DNA of 39,508 bases from positions 1 through 39,508 of the IMG/VR virus record IMGVR_UViG_3300006805_000062, one strand, 5' to 3'. Below are positions 29,815-38,021 of this stretch, in pieces. Origin of the DNA: a virus. A program made the position numbers and the translations under genes. The notes beneath the pieces are model-generated. The model had not been told where the DNA came from, searched no databases, and saw only the letters and a list, made by a program, of their open reading frames with translations. The stretch's first letter is position 1, and each line of letters begins with the position of its first letter.

Positions 29815-30632
29815 TGTCCTGGGACCGGGAAGATCTCATCGCCAAGGGGGCCACGGGCGCCACCGGCGTCGCCGGGCCCTCGGGTGCGACCGGCGTGCAG
29901 GGGGTGACCGGCGCCACGGGCGTCGGTACCACGGGCGCCACCGGCGTCGGTACCACGGGCGCGACGGGCGTCCAGGGCGCCACCGGGGTTCAGGGGGCCA
30001 CGGGCGTCGGTACCACGGGCGCGACGGGCGTCCAGGGCCCCGCCGGGCCGGGCGGCGGAGATCCGGGCGCAACGGGGGCCACAGGCATCCAGGGGGCCAC
30101 TGGACCGGCTGGGCCCACCGGAGCGGGGGTGACGGGGGCAACGGGGGTGGTGGGCGTCACGGGGGCCACGGGTGCCACGGGCTCGGCGGGGGCCGCGGGG
30201 GCCCAGGGCGTGACCGGCGCGACCGGCGTCGGCACCACCGGGGCGACGGGCGTCGGCACCACCGGCGCTACGGGCGTCCAGGGACCACAGGGAGCCCAGG
30301 GGGCGAACGGCGCCCAGGGGCCGGACGGTGTGACGGGAGCGACGGGGGTTGTCGGGGCCACAGGGGCCACGGGCGTCGTCGGGGTGTCGGGTGCGACCGG
30401 CGTCGTGGGTGTGTCCGGCGCGACGGGCGTCATCGGCGTGTCAGGTGCAACCGGCGCGGCTGGTCGTATCACCTTCTGGATGGGTGCTGGTACGCCAACG
30501 GGCGCGACCGGCGTGCTCGGAGATGGGTACATTGATAACTCGGGGTTCCATCTGTTCGAGCGGACCGAAGGCGGGTGGACGGATCGCGGAAGCATCGTCG
30601 GCGCGACGGGCGCCACGGGACCGGGCGTGTAA
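29814..30632 (+). CDS. Collagen-like fibre protein 1
   Basis: 272 residues from the ATG at 29814 (TGATG); the longer in-frame ORF upstream overlaps the adaptor. After [11 protein letters not shown] come about 205 residues of Gly-X-Y repeats, dominated by GAT, GVT, GVQ and GVGTT steps, then a short non-collagen head ([20 protein letters not shown], then [14 protein letters not shown]) and a last [10 protein letters not shown]. Collagen-like repeats in phage fibres form triple helices that project or connect binding domains. The DNA repeats are shared with the two later fibre genes, which invites recombination. It likely is a tail or head fibre. Confidence 0.75.
   Translation: MSWDREDLIAKGATGATGVAGPSGATGVQGVTGATGVGTTGATGVGTTGATGVQGATGVQGATGVGTTGATGVQGPAGPGGGDPGATGATGIQGATGPAGPTGAGVTGATGVVGVTGATGATGSAGAAGAQGVTGATGVGTTGATGVGTTGATGVQGPQGAQGANGAQGPDGVTGATGVVGATGATGVVGVSGATGVVGVSGATGVIGVSGATGAAGRITFWMGAGTPTGATGVLGDGYIDNSGFHLFERTEGGWTDRGSIVGATGATGPGV
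29844..30468. repeat. Collagen-coding DNA repeat block, fibre 1
   Basis: Many units such as GGCGCCACGGGCGTC and GGCACCACGGGCGCG in head-to-tail order. Closely similar units recur at 35735-36060, 36433-36640, 36990-37140, 37290-37560, 38025-38480 and 38735-39065. Confidence 0.8.
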
Positions 30633-30641
30633 GGGGGCCTC

Positions 30642-31163
30642 ATGGCGGACACACAGACACTCAACTACGGGTATGTCAAGCCGGAACCTGGGCAGTCCCG
30701 GAACACTTGGGGCGGAAAGCTCAACGACAACCTGGACGCTCTGGACGCCGATCTCACGGCGATTCAGGCGGCGGTGGACCAGGCGGAGGCCGACATCGCC
30801 GCGGGTGCGGCCCGGCTCGACACGCTGGAGGCGGACGGAGCCGATGGCTTCGGGCTTAAGACGCCCCTCAAGAACCACGGGGGCGTCACCGGAGCGGTGA
30901 CCGTCTCTTTCGCCGACGGCCAGTACCATTACGCTTCCCTCAACGGCGCGGCCACACTCACGATCAGCAATCCCGACAACAAGACGGGCCTGCTGGCGCT
31001 CGAGTTGTACGGGAATCAGGCGGCCATCGTAAATGTCGTCTGGGCCGGCGTGACGCTCGGCACGGCGAATCTCCCGGCCACGATCAACTACACCAAGACG
31101 TATGTCCTCCTGCTGATGGTGCGGGGTTCAACGGTCATCTTCCTCACGGGAGCGGAGCGGTGA
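30642..31163 (+). CDS. Tail fibre / tail spike attachment-type protein
   Basis: 173 residues. The first 40, TQTLNYGYVKPEPGQSRNTW then GGKLNDNLDAL, match an N-terminal module common to many phage tail fibre proteins (LxKPxxGxSxxTWGxKLNxxLD). A helical coiled part (about 40-65) leads to a small beta-rich C-terminal domain. It ends in a GTGA overlap with the next gene. Good match for the N-terminal family; receptor unknown. Confidence 0.7.
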   Translation: MADTQTLNYGYVKPEPGQSRNTWGGKLNDNLDALDADLTAIQAAVDQAEADIAAGAARLDTLEADGADGFGLKTPLKNHGGVTGAVTVSFADGQYHYASLNGAATLTISNPDNKTGLLALELYGNQAAIVNVVWAGVTLGTANLPATINYTKTYVLLLMVRGSTVIFLTGAER

Positions 31164-31435
31164 CCGTGGACGATCTGCTCAAGTTCGCCGCGATGGTCGT
31201 CGCCCCCTCGGGCGCGGCCTGGACGGCGGTCAAAGTGGCGCTCAACGGCACCCGGAAGCGGATCGACGATGCCCGAGCGGAGGCGAAGGAAAACCACACT
31301 GCGCTCGCGCAGAAGGTGGATGGTGTGATCGTCCAAGTGGGCGCGGTCACGTCGGATCTCAGTTACCTCAAGGGGCGGGTCGCGTCGGTGCTCCACGCCA
31401 CGCATTCCCACCCCGGGGAGCACGAGCATACATGA
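31160..31435 (+). CDS. Small coiled-coil membrane-associated protein (lysis cassette)
   Basis: 91 residues with a GTG start in a GTGA overlap. Residues 5-27 are moderately hydrophobic (LLKFAAMVVAPSGAAWTAVK) and the remainder is a heptad-like coiled coil (DDARAEAKENHTALAQKVDG). The layout is like small XhlA-type proteins beside holins, though the order of membrane and coil is reversed. The His-rich end (HATHSHPGEHEHT) is notable. It is followed by the holin candidate and endolysin, so a lysis role is plausible. Confidence 0.5.
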   Translation: MTVDDLLKFAAMVVAPSGAAWTAVKVALNGTRKRIDDARAEAKENHTALAQKVDGVIVQVGAVTSDLSYLKGRVASVLHATHSHPGEHEHT

Positions 31436-31734
31436 AATGGCTCTGGCTGGTCTTCTGGGATCCCATCCTCGCGTTCGACCTCCGGGACGAGCACGGCGAG
31501 CCGGACCACGGCAAGATCACGGGCTTCGTCATGGCCTGGGCGATCCTCATCGCGCTGCTCTGGACGGGGGGACGGATCCCGTCGCTCGGGCACACCATCA
31601 CGTTGCTCGCGGCCGCGATGGGCTCGCGGGTCTTCATCGCGTTCCTCCGGTCGCGGACGGTGACGGTCCAGCAGACCCACCGAGAGTTCGGCGGATCGAC
31701 GGAGGATGTCGATGCCGATGACCTCCTCCGGTAG
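31432..31734 (+). CDS. Holin-like two-span membrane protein
   Basis: 100 residues. Two hydrophobic helices (KITGFVMAWAILIALLWTGG at about 28-47 and HTITLLAAAMGSRVFIAFL at about 54-72) separated by a short turn, with a polar C-terminal tail. It starts in an ATGA overlap and overlaps the endolysin start by 23 bases. Small two-span proteins directly before the endolysin are typical class II holins, which open the inner membrane at lysis time. Sequence alone cannot confirm the timing function. Confidence 0.65.
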   Translation: MKWLWLVFWDPILAFDLRDEHGEPDHGKITGFVMAWAILIALLWTGGRIPSLGHTITLLAAAMGSRVFIAFLRSRTVTVQQTHREFGGSTEDVDADDLLR

Positions 31735-32194
31735 CGCCGCTTTCGAGCGCGCCCTGGCCTTCGTGCTCTCCGTCGAGGGGGGCTGGTGGCCGGGCAAAGC
31801 TGCGAGCGACCCGAACCCCACGATGCGGGGGATCACGCAGAAGACGTATGACCGCTTCCGGGATCTCTGGCGGCGCCCTCGGCAGTCGGTGCGACGGATC
31901 GAGGAAGCAGAACTCCGGACGATCTACCACAGCTACTGGGTCGCGGCGGGGTGTCCGCATCTTGACTGGCCGGTCGCTGTCCTGCATTTTGACACGGCAG
32001 TCAATAGCGGGCCGGGAAATGCGAAGAAGCTCGGTGTCCGTGCGGGGTACCAGGTCGAGGCGTACTTCACGGTGCGTCTCGCGTTCTACGAGGCCATCGC
32101 GGCCGCAGCACCGGAGAAGGCGCCGAATCTTCCTGGGTGGAAGAAGCGGCTGGCGCGGCTCCGGACCTTCATCCGGGAGCACCCCACAGCATGA
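31712..32194 (+). CDS. GH108-like endolysin (N-acetylmuramidase)
   Basis: 160 residues from the ATG at 31712, chosen for GGAGG at 31701-31705; in-frame ATGs at 31706 and 31718 are alternatives. ALAFVLSVEGGW, then DPNPTMRGITQKTYDRFR, fits the GH108 muramidase pattern in which the Glu of EGG (Glu22) is the catalytic acid. It has no signal peptide, so it depends on a holin for release and cleaves glycan strands of peptidoglycan. Neighbours are a holin candidate and a spanin-like protein, which make a lysis cassette. Confidence 0.85.
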   Translation: MPMTSSGSAAFERALAFVLSVEGGWWPGKAASDPNPTMRGITQKTYDRFRDLWRRPRQSVRRIEEAELRTIYHSYWVAAGCPHLDWPVAVLHFDTAVNSGPGNAKKLGVRAGYQVEAYFTVRLAFYEAIAAAAPEKAPNLPGWKKRLARLRTFIREHPTA

Positions 32195-32811
32195 AGGAAT
32201 TCCGTCTTGTTCTCGGAGGCGTCGCCCTCCTGCTGACCGCCGTGCTCGGGACGTGTGCCGGCCAAGCCATCGGTGCGGCGCGCGCCGAGCGTGCAGACTC
32301 GCTCCGCGTACTCGCGGTCACGGAACTCGCTCTGGCCCAGCAGGAAGCCCGCCAAGCCCTCCGGACCGTCGCCGCCTTGACCCAGCGAGTGGATTCCCTG
32401 CGCCTGGCGCGGCATGTGGCCGCCGCGCGGGGCACGGTGGCGCTGGCGACGTTGCCTCCGGTGCCCTCCACGACGCCGGATACCTGTGCGCCGTGGGCGG
32501 CCCGAGCCGTACAGGCTGAGACTGCTGCCCGGGATCTCCGGGAAGCGAACCGGCTGGCGGACAGCACCATCGTCGTACTGCAGCAGGGCCTGGACACGGC
32601 TCGGGCTGCCCTCACGGCGCTCCAGCGAACGACGGCCCAGCAGGTACCCGTGCTGGTGCATCAGTCGGCGCCGCGACGCGGGTTCTCGTGGAACCGCTTG
32701 CTTCCGGAGGTCTCGGTGGGGTACGGCGTGGTGTTCCCGCCCGGGAGCCCCGTCGCGCACGGACCGGCGCTCGTACTCGGGTATCGCATTCCCCTCGGGA
32801 GGATTCTGTGA
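32191..32811 (+). CDS. Spanin-like protein (membrane anchor plus coiled coil)
   Basis: 206 residues from the ATG in the ATGA overlap at 32191. An N-terminal anchor (LVLGGVALLLTAVLGTCAG) is followed by a long Ala/Arg/Gln/Leu-rich coiled coil (about 30-160) that would lie in the periplasm, as in the inner spanin subunit that joins the two membranes at lysis. The end, PEVSVGYGVVFPPGSPVAHG then ALVLGYRIPL, is a beta-type motif that I have seen on similar coil proteins of other phages. No separate outer lipoprotein is found embedded. It may act alone or with an unidentified partner. Confidence 0.55.
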   Translation: MKEFRLVLGGVALLLTAVLGTCAGQAIGAARAERADSLRVLAVTELALAQQEARQALRTVAALTQRVDSLRLARHVAAARGTVALATLPPVPSTTPDTCAPWAARAVQAETAARDLREANRLADSTIVVLQQGLDTARAALTALQRTTAQQVPVLVHQSAPRRGFSWNRLLPEVSVGYGVVFPPGSPVAHGPALVLGYRIPLGRIL

Positions 32812-34241
32812 GCCAGGAGACGGTGGTACTCAACCGGAAGCTCTTCGGCTCCGCCCTGCTGAACACGGCGGAACTGCTGATCGCGACGGAAGGCCCGGGC
32901 GGATACGGCGAGCGGCTCTGGGACATGTTCACCCGGGGCGGGCTCAACCTCGGCAGTGGCGCGGGCGCCCTCCGGGACTGGATTGGGCAGCAGCCGGGCT
33001 GGCGCAAGCGGTATGCCGCCGCAGTCGAGTTGTATGAGAAGCGCCGGGACGGCATGGACCCGAATCATCCGGAACTCCGGAGCCTCGAGCGCCAGTTGAA
33101 GGAGAAGGTGCGGGAGGCGGCCCGGCTGCAGGAGAAGCTGGATGCTGTGGACGCCCAGCAGTCCATCTTCGATCGTCTGGCGGCGACGCTGGAGAGCACG
33201 GTCGAGCCTTTGGCACTCGTGCCCTACCAGAAGACGCCGGCGCCGAAGCAGGCTCATCCGGTGGACATGGTGGCGGCGTTCACGGACCAGCATGCGGACC
33301 AGCGCATTGAGGCCGCGGCAACCTGGGGCCTCGAGCGGTACAACTTCGACATCTTCTGCCTCCGGCTGGAGCGATTCCAGAAGATGCTCATCGAATACGC
33401 GGCCGGGGTCCATCTCCCGCAGCATCGCGTCGAGCGCCTCCACCTCTTCCACATGGGGGACGCGCTCCACGGGGACATTCACGATCACAAGCACCAGAAT
33501 GCTTTCGGGAACACCATGCGGGCCGCGGTGGCCGTGGCGGACGCCCAGGCGGAGATGCTGGCGGGGGTGCTCGAGCGGGTACCCTATGTCAACCTTGTCG
33601 GGGTCTCCGGGAATCATCCCCGGACCACGGTGCGGAAGAACATGGATGACCCGCACGACAACTTCGACTTCATGATCCTCGCGCTCATGCAGGCGCGGCT
33701 CGCGCGGTACATCGACGAGGGCCGGCTGGACATCCACGCGCCGCGTTCCTACTCGGCGTTCGTCGATGTGCGGGGGAAGCTCATGGCGCTCAACCACGGC
33801 GATGACGTGAGGGGCACCTGGGGGATCCCGTGGTACGGTTTCGCGAAGAAGGCGGCGCGGGTGCAGGCGCTGGTCGCACGGAAGGATGCCCGGGTGGACT
33901 TCCTCTGGTACGGGCATTACCACACCGATATGAGCGTCACGGACTCCGGGACGCGCGATGTCCACTCCGGCGCGTTCACGCTGACGGATCCCTTCGCGAT
34001 CAACGCGGTGGGCGGGGGCGGGGAGCCGATGCAGTCGGCGATGATCGTCGACGACCATCCGGGCATGCGCTCCCGGCTCCTGGATCTCCCGATCTGGCTT
34101 CGGCACGAATGGACGGAACGGCAATACTGGCAGGGGAAGCTCCGGCCGCGGCTGGGGCGCACAGGCGCGCTGGCGGCGCTGGGTCAGGTGGACCGGCAGG
34201 CGGAGGAAGGTGAGTTTCCGATGATCCGGGCACGCCGGTAA
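32808..34241 (+). CDS. Metallophosphoesterase (calcineurin-like)
   Basis: 477 residues with a GTG start (GTGA overlap, GGAGG at 32798-32802). The first 75 residues form a small domain and 85-125 a coiled coil. The catalytic domain shows the metal-binding set: FTDQHAD (DxH, Asp160/His162), HMGDALHGD (GD, 217-218), VSGNHPR (GNH, 268-270), LNHGDD and YGHYHTD. Such phosphoesterases cut phosphodiesters, and related ones (Mre11/SbcD-like) act on DNA. Similar genes occur in late regions of other phages with no settled role. It could process DNA ends in or near the virion. Confidence 0.75.
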   Translation: MSQETVVLNRKLFGSALLNTAELLIATEGPGGYGERLWDMFTRGGLNLGSGAGALRDWIGQQPGWRKRYAAAVELYEKRRDGMDPNHPELRSLERQLKEKVREAARLQEKLDAVDAQQSIFDRLAATLESTVEPLALVPYQKTPAPKQAHPVDMVAAFTDQHADQRIEAAATWGLERYNFDIFCLRLERFQKMLIEYAAGVHLPQHRVERLHLFHMGDALHGDIHDHKHQNAFGNTMRAAVAVADAQAEMLAGVLERVPYVNLVGVSGNHPRTTVRKNMDDPHDNFDFMILALMQARLARYIDEGRLDIHAPRSYSAFVDVRGKLMALNHGDDVRGTWGIPWYGFAKKAARVQALVARKDARVDFLWYGHYHTDMSVTDSGTRDVHSGAFTLTDPFAINAVGGGGEPMQSAMIVDDHPGMRSRLLDLPIWLRHEWTERQYWQGKLRPRLGRTGALAALGQVDRQAEEGEFPMIRARR

Positions 34242-35731
34242 TGCTCATTCCGCTGGTGCTTCCGCCGGGAGTCTACCACACGGGGACGGAGTACGCGTCT
34301 GCGGGGCGGTGGAACCTTGCCAAGCTCATGCGGTGGTTCAACAAGGACATCATGCCGTTTGGCGGCTGGGAGCGCGTCGCGGGAGGGACCCTCTCCGGGC
34401 CGGGCCGCGGCATGCTCCCGTGGCGGCCCTCGAGCTTCGCTCGCCAGATGATGGTCGGTACGCCGGATAACCTCTACGTCTGGGACGAGGACTCTTTCAT
34501 CAATGTGACGCCGGCGGGGTACGCGCCGGGCGTTGTCGATGGCTTCGACGGGCCGGGCTACGGTTTCGAAGGGTACGGCGACGGGGATTACGGGGTGGCT
34601 TCCGGGTCGCCGGCGACTCAGCCGACGATCTGGGCCCTGGACACCTGGGGTTCGCATGCCGTGGCACTCGCGACGCACGAGGGCGTGGTCTACGAGTACG
34701 CGAATAACGGCGCGCCGGCCCAGCCGGTCGCGAACGCGCCGACGGGCCGCTGGGCCTTCGTGACGGAAGAGGGCATGCTGGTGGTCCTTGGCGCGAACGG
34801 GGACATGCGGCTGGCGATGTGGAGCGGCCAGCAGAATAACACGGTCTGGACGCCGGACCCAAGCAACGCCGCAGGCGACTACCCATTCCAGACACCAGGA
34901 ACACTGGTGGCGGGACAGCGGATTCGTGGCGGGAGCCTGATCTGGACCACGACAGATCTCTGGCTCATGCGCTTCATCGGCGGCACACTGGTCTACAACT
35001 TCACGCGGGTCGGCCGGGACTGCGGGCTCATCGCACCTCTCGCGGCCCAGGTGCTGCCGAATGGGACGGCGATCTGGATGGGAGCCAGGGGCTTCTATTT
35101 GTGGGACGGGAGCCAGGTGCGTCGACTGGCTTGCGAACTGCAGGACTACATTTTCCAGGACATCAATCTCACCCAGGCGGGGAAGTTTGCCAGCGGGCAG
35201 ATCTCGACGTTCGGGGAGGTGCTCTTCTTCTACGCCTCAGCGGATTCGGAGACGAACAACCGCTGTATCAGCTACAACGTGCTTGAGAACCACTGGAACA
35301 TCGTTGATCCGGATGGCACGATGCCCCGCGGGTGCTGGGCGAACGCGGATGCTTTCCCCCTGCCCTTCGCCGTCGGTGAGAACGGCCTGGTCTACCAGCA
35401 CGAGTCCGGCTGGTCGGCTGACGGGGAACCCCTCATCGAAGCACGCTTCGCCCAGAGTGGCCCCCTGGAACTCGGGAACGGGGACCAGGTGATGGAAGCG
35501 GTCCAGATGATCCCGGATGATCGGACTTTCGGGGCGACGCAGATGCACTTCATTCAGCGGTTCACGCCGCACGGAGCCGTGACCTACCGCGGCCCGTATG
35601 AAGTGACGCGGCCGTACACGGACATCCGGGTCACTGCCCGGCAGGTCGGCATCCGGTTAGAATCCCTGGCGGACGAGGACTTCCGGATCGGCCGATTCCG
35701 GCTCGAGGCGGCGCCAGGAGGGGGGCGGTAG
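34241..35731 (+). CDS. Tail hub / stabilisation protein (P22 gp10-like)
   Basis: 496 residues starting in a TAATG overlap. The sequence is made of repeating beta-strand units with Trp and Gly (TPDNLYVWDEDSFINVTP, IWALDTWGSHAVALATHEG, GWERVAGG), as expected for a beta-propeller. This fits the family of P22 gp10-like proteins that close the portal and connect the tail needle or fibres. No catalytic motif is present. It lies between the phosphoesterase and the large fibres. I rate a tail-hub role as likely, the precise homology as moderate. Confidence 0.6.
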   Translation: MLIPLVLPPGVYHTGTEYASAGRWNLAKLMRWFNKDIMPFGGWERVAGGTLSGPGRGMLPWRPSSFARQMMVGTPDNLYVWDEDSFINVTPAGYAPGVVDGFDGPGYGFEGYGDGDYGVASGSPATQPTIWALDTWGSHAVALATHEGVVYEYANNGAPAQPVANAPTGRWAFVTEEGMLVVLGANGDMRLAMWSGQQNNTVWTPDPSNAAGDYPFQTPGTLVAGQRIRGGSLIWTTTDLWLMRFIGGTLVYNFTRVGRDCGLIAPLAAQVLPNGTAIWMGARGFYLWDGSQVRRLACELQDYIFQDINLTQAGKFASGQISTFGEVLFFYASADSETNNRCISYNVLENHWNIVDPDGTMPRGCWANADAFPLPFAVGENGLVYQHESGWSADGEPLIEARFAQSGPLELGNGDQVMEAVQMIPDDRTFGATQMHFIQRFTPHGAVTYRGPYEVTRPYTDIRVTARQVGIRLESLADEDFRIGRFRLEAAPGGGR

Positions 35732-38011
35732 ATGACGACGGGAGCAACGGGCGCCACGGGCGGCGAGGGGCCGCGGGGACCTCGCGGTGAGATCGGGGCC
35801 ACCGGGGCTCGTGGGCTGACGGGAAACTCGGGCACGGACGGCGCCACGGGCGCAACCGGGGTCGCGGGAATCGGCACCACGGGCGCGACCGGCGCGCAGG
35901 GCGCGACGGGCATCACGGGCGCCACCGGCGTCGGCACCACGGGCGCGACGGGCGTGCAGGGCGCAACGGGCGTCCAGGGGGCCACCGGCGCGACGGGTGT
36001 CGGAGCATCGGGAGCCACGGGTGCCACGGGATCGGTGGGTCCAGTGGGAGCCACGGGGCCGCTCGGTGCGGACAGCTTCCCCTGGCGGTACGCCGGAAAC
36101 GGTGCGTCAGGAGATGCGGACCCCGGGGCCGGCTACTTCCGCGCCAACGGGCTGGGGATCCTCGACAACGGGACTACGCAACTCTTCGTCTCCACGGACG
36201 AACTCGGCGGGAGTCTGGTCTCCGGATGGCTGGATTCGCTCGATGACGCGGCGGGAGCGATCAAGGGACGCCTGCACATCTTCCGCCGGGATAACCCGGC
36301 AAGCTGGGTCGAATACCTCGTTACGGGCGTCACCACGGCGACGGGATACCGGAAGATCGCCGTCACCTTCCTCACGACGAGCGGCGGAGGCTCGCCGACG
36401 GCCACGGACTGGGTGTTCGCCTTCGCCCGGAATGGCGACACGGGCGCCACCGGCGTCGGCACGACAGGCGCTACCGGCGTTCAGGGCGCCACGGGTGTTC
36501 AGGGCGCGACCGGCGCGGGGGTCACGGGTGCAACGGGCGCGGCCGGTTCCGTGGGCGCAACGGGCGCAACGGGCGCGGTCGGCGTTTCTGGGGCGACGGG
36601 TGTCGGTACGACGGGCGCGACCGGACCGACAGGGGCCGTCGCGGGCGGGATGTCCGCGCTATTCAGTGCGTCCACCACGGCGGCGGATCCAGGTTCGGAA
36701 TACTTCCGGACGGACAATGCGACGATCGCGCTGACCACGAAGATCTACATCAACAAGAACATGGAGACCTCAGGTGGGGGCGGGGTACTCGATGCCTCGG
36801 CCTGGTTCGCGCAGATGGCCGCCGGGGATCTGCTCCATGTGGAGGCGGCGCTGGCACCGAGCCGCTTCGGGCTGTTCCGAATCGACGGGATCACGGATAA
36901 CACGGGCTGGTACACGATCGACGTGACGGTACTGGTCTCATGGCTGGACTTCTACCCGACGTATCTGCATGTGTTCCGGCTCTCTCGCCGCGGTGCGGTA
37001 GGTACCACGGGCGCCGTCGGCGTGACCGGCGCCACGGGCGCCGTCGGCGTGACCGGCGCGACGGGCGCCGTCGGCGTGACCGGGGCCACGGGGACGGCGG
37101 GTTCCGCCGGCGGCCAGGGTGCGACCGGCGCGACGGGGGTCGGATTCACCAACCTCGGCGCTTGGAGTGGCGCGACAGCTTACGTGGTGAATGACGTCGT
37201 CACGCTCAACGGATCAAGCTACGCCTGTATCCTCGGGCACACGAATCAGACGCCACCGAATGCGACGTACTGGGTGCTGCTGGCGGAGAAGGGTGCTACC
37301 GGCGCCGTCGGGGTGACCGGCGCCACGGGCGTTGTCGGGGTGACCGGGGCCACGGGCGTTGTCGGGGTGACCGGCGCGACCGGCGTTGGCACCACGGGGG
37401 CCACGGGTGTCAAAGGCGTGCAGGTTGGGGCGACGGCACCACCCAGTCCGGCCACGGATGATCTCTGGGTCGACACCACGACTACGGGCGTCATCGGGGC
37501 GACGGGCGCTACGGGCGTTGTAGGTGTCACGGGCGCGACCGGCGTGCAGGGCGCGACGGGCCCCGGGCCGAACTGGACGATGCTCAGTCAGGCGTCGGAT
37601 CAGAACGTCACGAACAATGCGACGCTCCAGAACTCGAATACGCTGACGTTCTCGATGGCCGCGAACACCAAGTATCGGATCCGGGGGAAGATCTTCCTGG
37701 ACACCACGGCCGCAGGGGACATCAAGTACGGCTTCGCCCAACCCGCGTCACCGACGTTGGTGCGGGCGTATGTGGAGACCTGGATCGCGGGCGGCAATCA
37801 ATCGGCGAACGCCGCGATCGCCACGTCAGTCACGACCTCGGCTTCGCTGACCGGAACTGGGACGACGGGTGCCGCCATCTGGTTCGATATCCTCTTCCAG
37901 AATGGCGCCAACGCCGCGAGCTTCACGTTCCAGTTCGCGCAGAACACTCAGACCAACGATGCGGGGGTGACGGTGCTCGCCGGGTCGTACATGGAGTACG
38001 CGGTCGCATGA
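35732..38011 (+). CDS. Modular collagen-like tail fibre 2 with CBM-like domain
   Basis: 759 residues, starting directly after the previous stop. Collagen-like Gly-X-Y blocks alternate with globular modules. About 1-110 are collagen-like. Module A (112-234) includes [18 protein letters not shown] and [14 protein letters not shown]. Collagen block follows, then module B (306-418), similar in layout to A. Module C (470-519), [18 protein letters not shown] then YACILGHTN and TYWVLL, matches the chitin-binding CBM5/12 fold. After more collagen a C-terminal beta-rich head (612-759) probably binds the receptor. Modular build and repeats suggest domain swapping. Confidence 0.8.
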   Translation: MTTGATGATGGEGPRGPRGEIGATGARGLTGNSGTDGATGATGVAGIGTTGATGAQGATGITGATGVGTTGATGVQGATGVQGATGATGVGASGATGATGSVGPVGATGPLGADSFPWRYAGNGASGDADPGAGYFRANGLGILDNGTTQLFVSTDELGGSLVSGWLDSLDDAAGAIKGRLHIFRRDNPASWVEYLVTGVTTATGYRKIAVTFLTTSGGGSPTATDWVFAFARNGDTGATGVGTTGATGVQGATGVQGATGAGVTGATGAAGSVGATGATGAVGVSGATGVGTTGATGPTGAVAGGMSALFSASTTAADPGSEYFRTDNATIALTTKIYINKNMETSGGGGVLDASAWFAQMAAGDLLHVEAALAPSRFGLFRIDGITDNTGWYTIDVTVLVSWLDFYPTYLHVFRLSRRGAVGTTGAVGVTGATGAVGVTGATGAVGVTGATGTAGSAGGQGATGATGVGFTNLGAWSGATAYVVNDVVTLNGSSYACILGHTNQTPPNATYWVLLAEKGATGAVGVTGATGVVGVTGATGVVGVTGATGVGTTGATGVKGVQVGATAPPSPATDDLWVDTTTTGVIGATGATGVVGVTGATGVQGATGPGPNWTMLSQASDQNVTNNATLQNSNTLTFSMAANTKYRIRGKIFLDTTAAGDIKYGFAQPASPTLVRAYVETWIAGGNQSANAAIATSVTTSASLTGTGTTGAAIWFDILFQNGANAASFTFQFAQNTQTNDAGVTVLAGSYMEYAVA

Positions 38012-38021
38012 GGAGGCAGCC

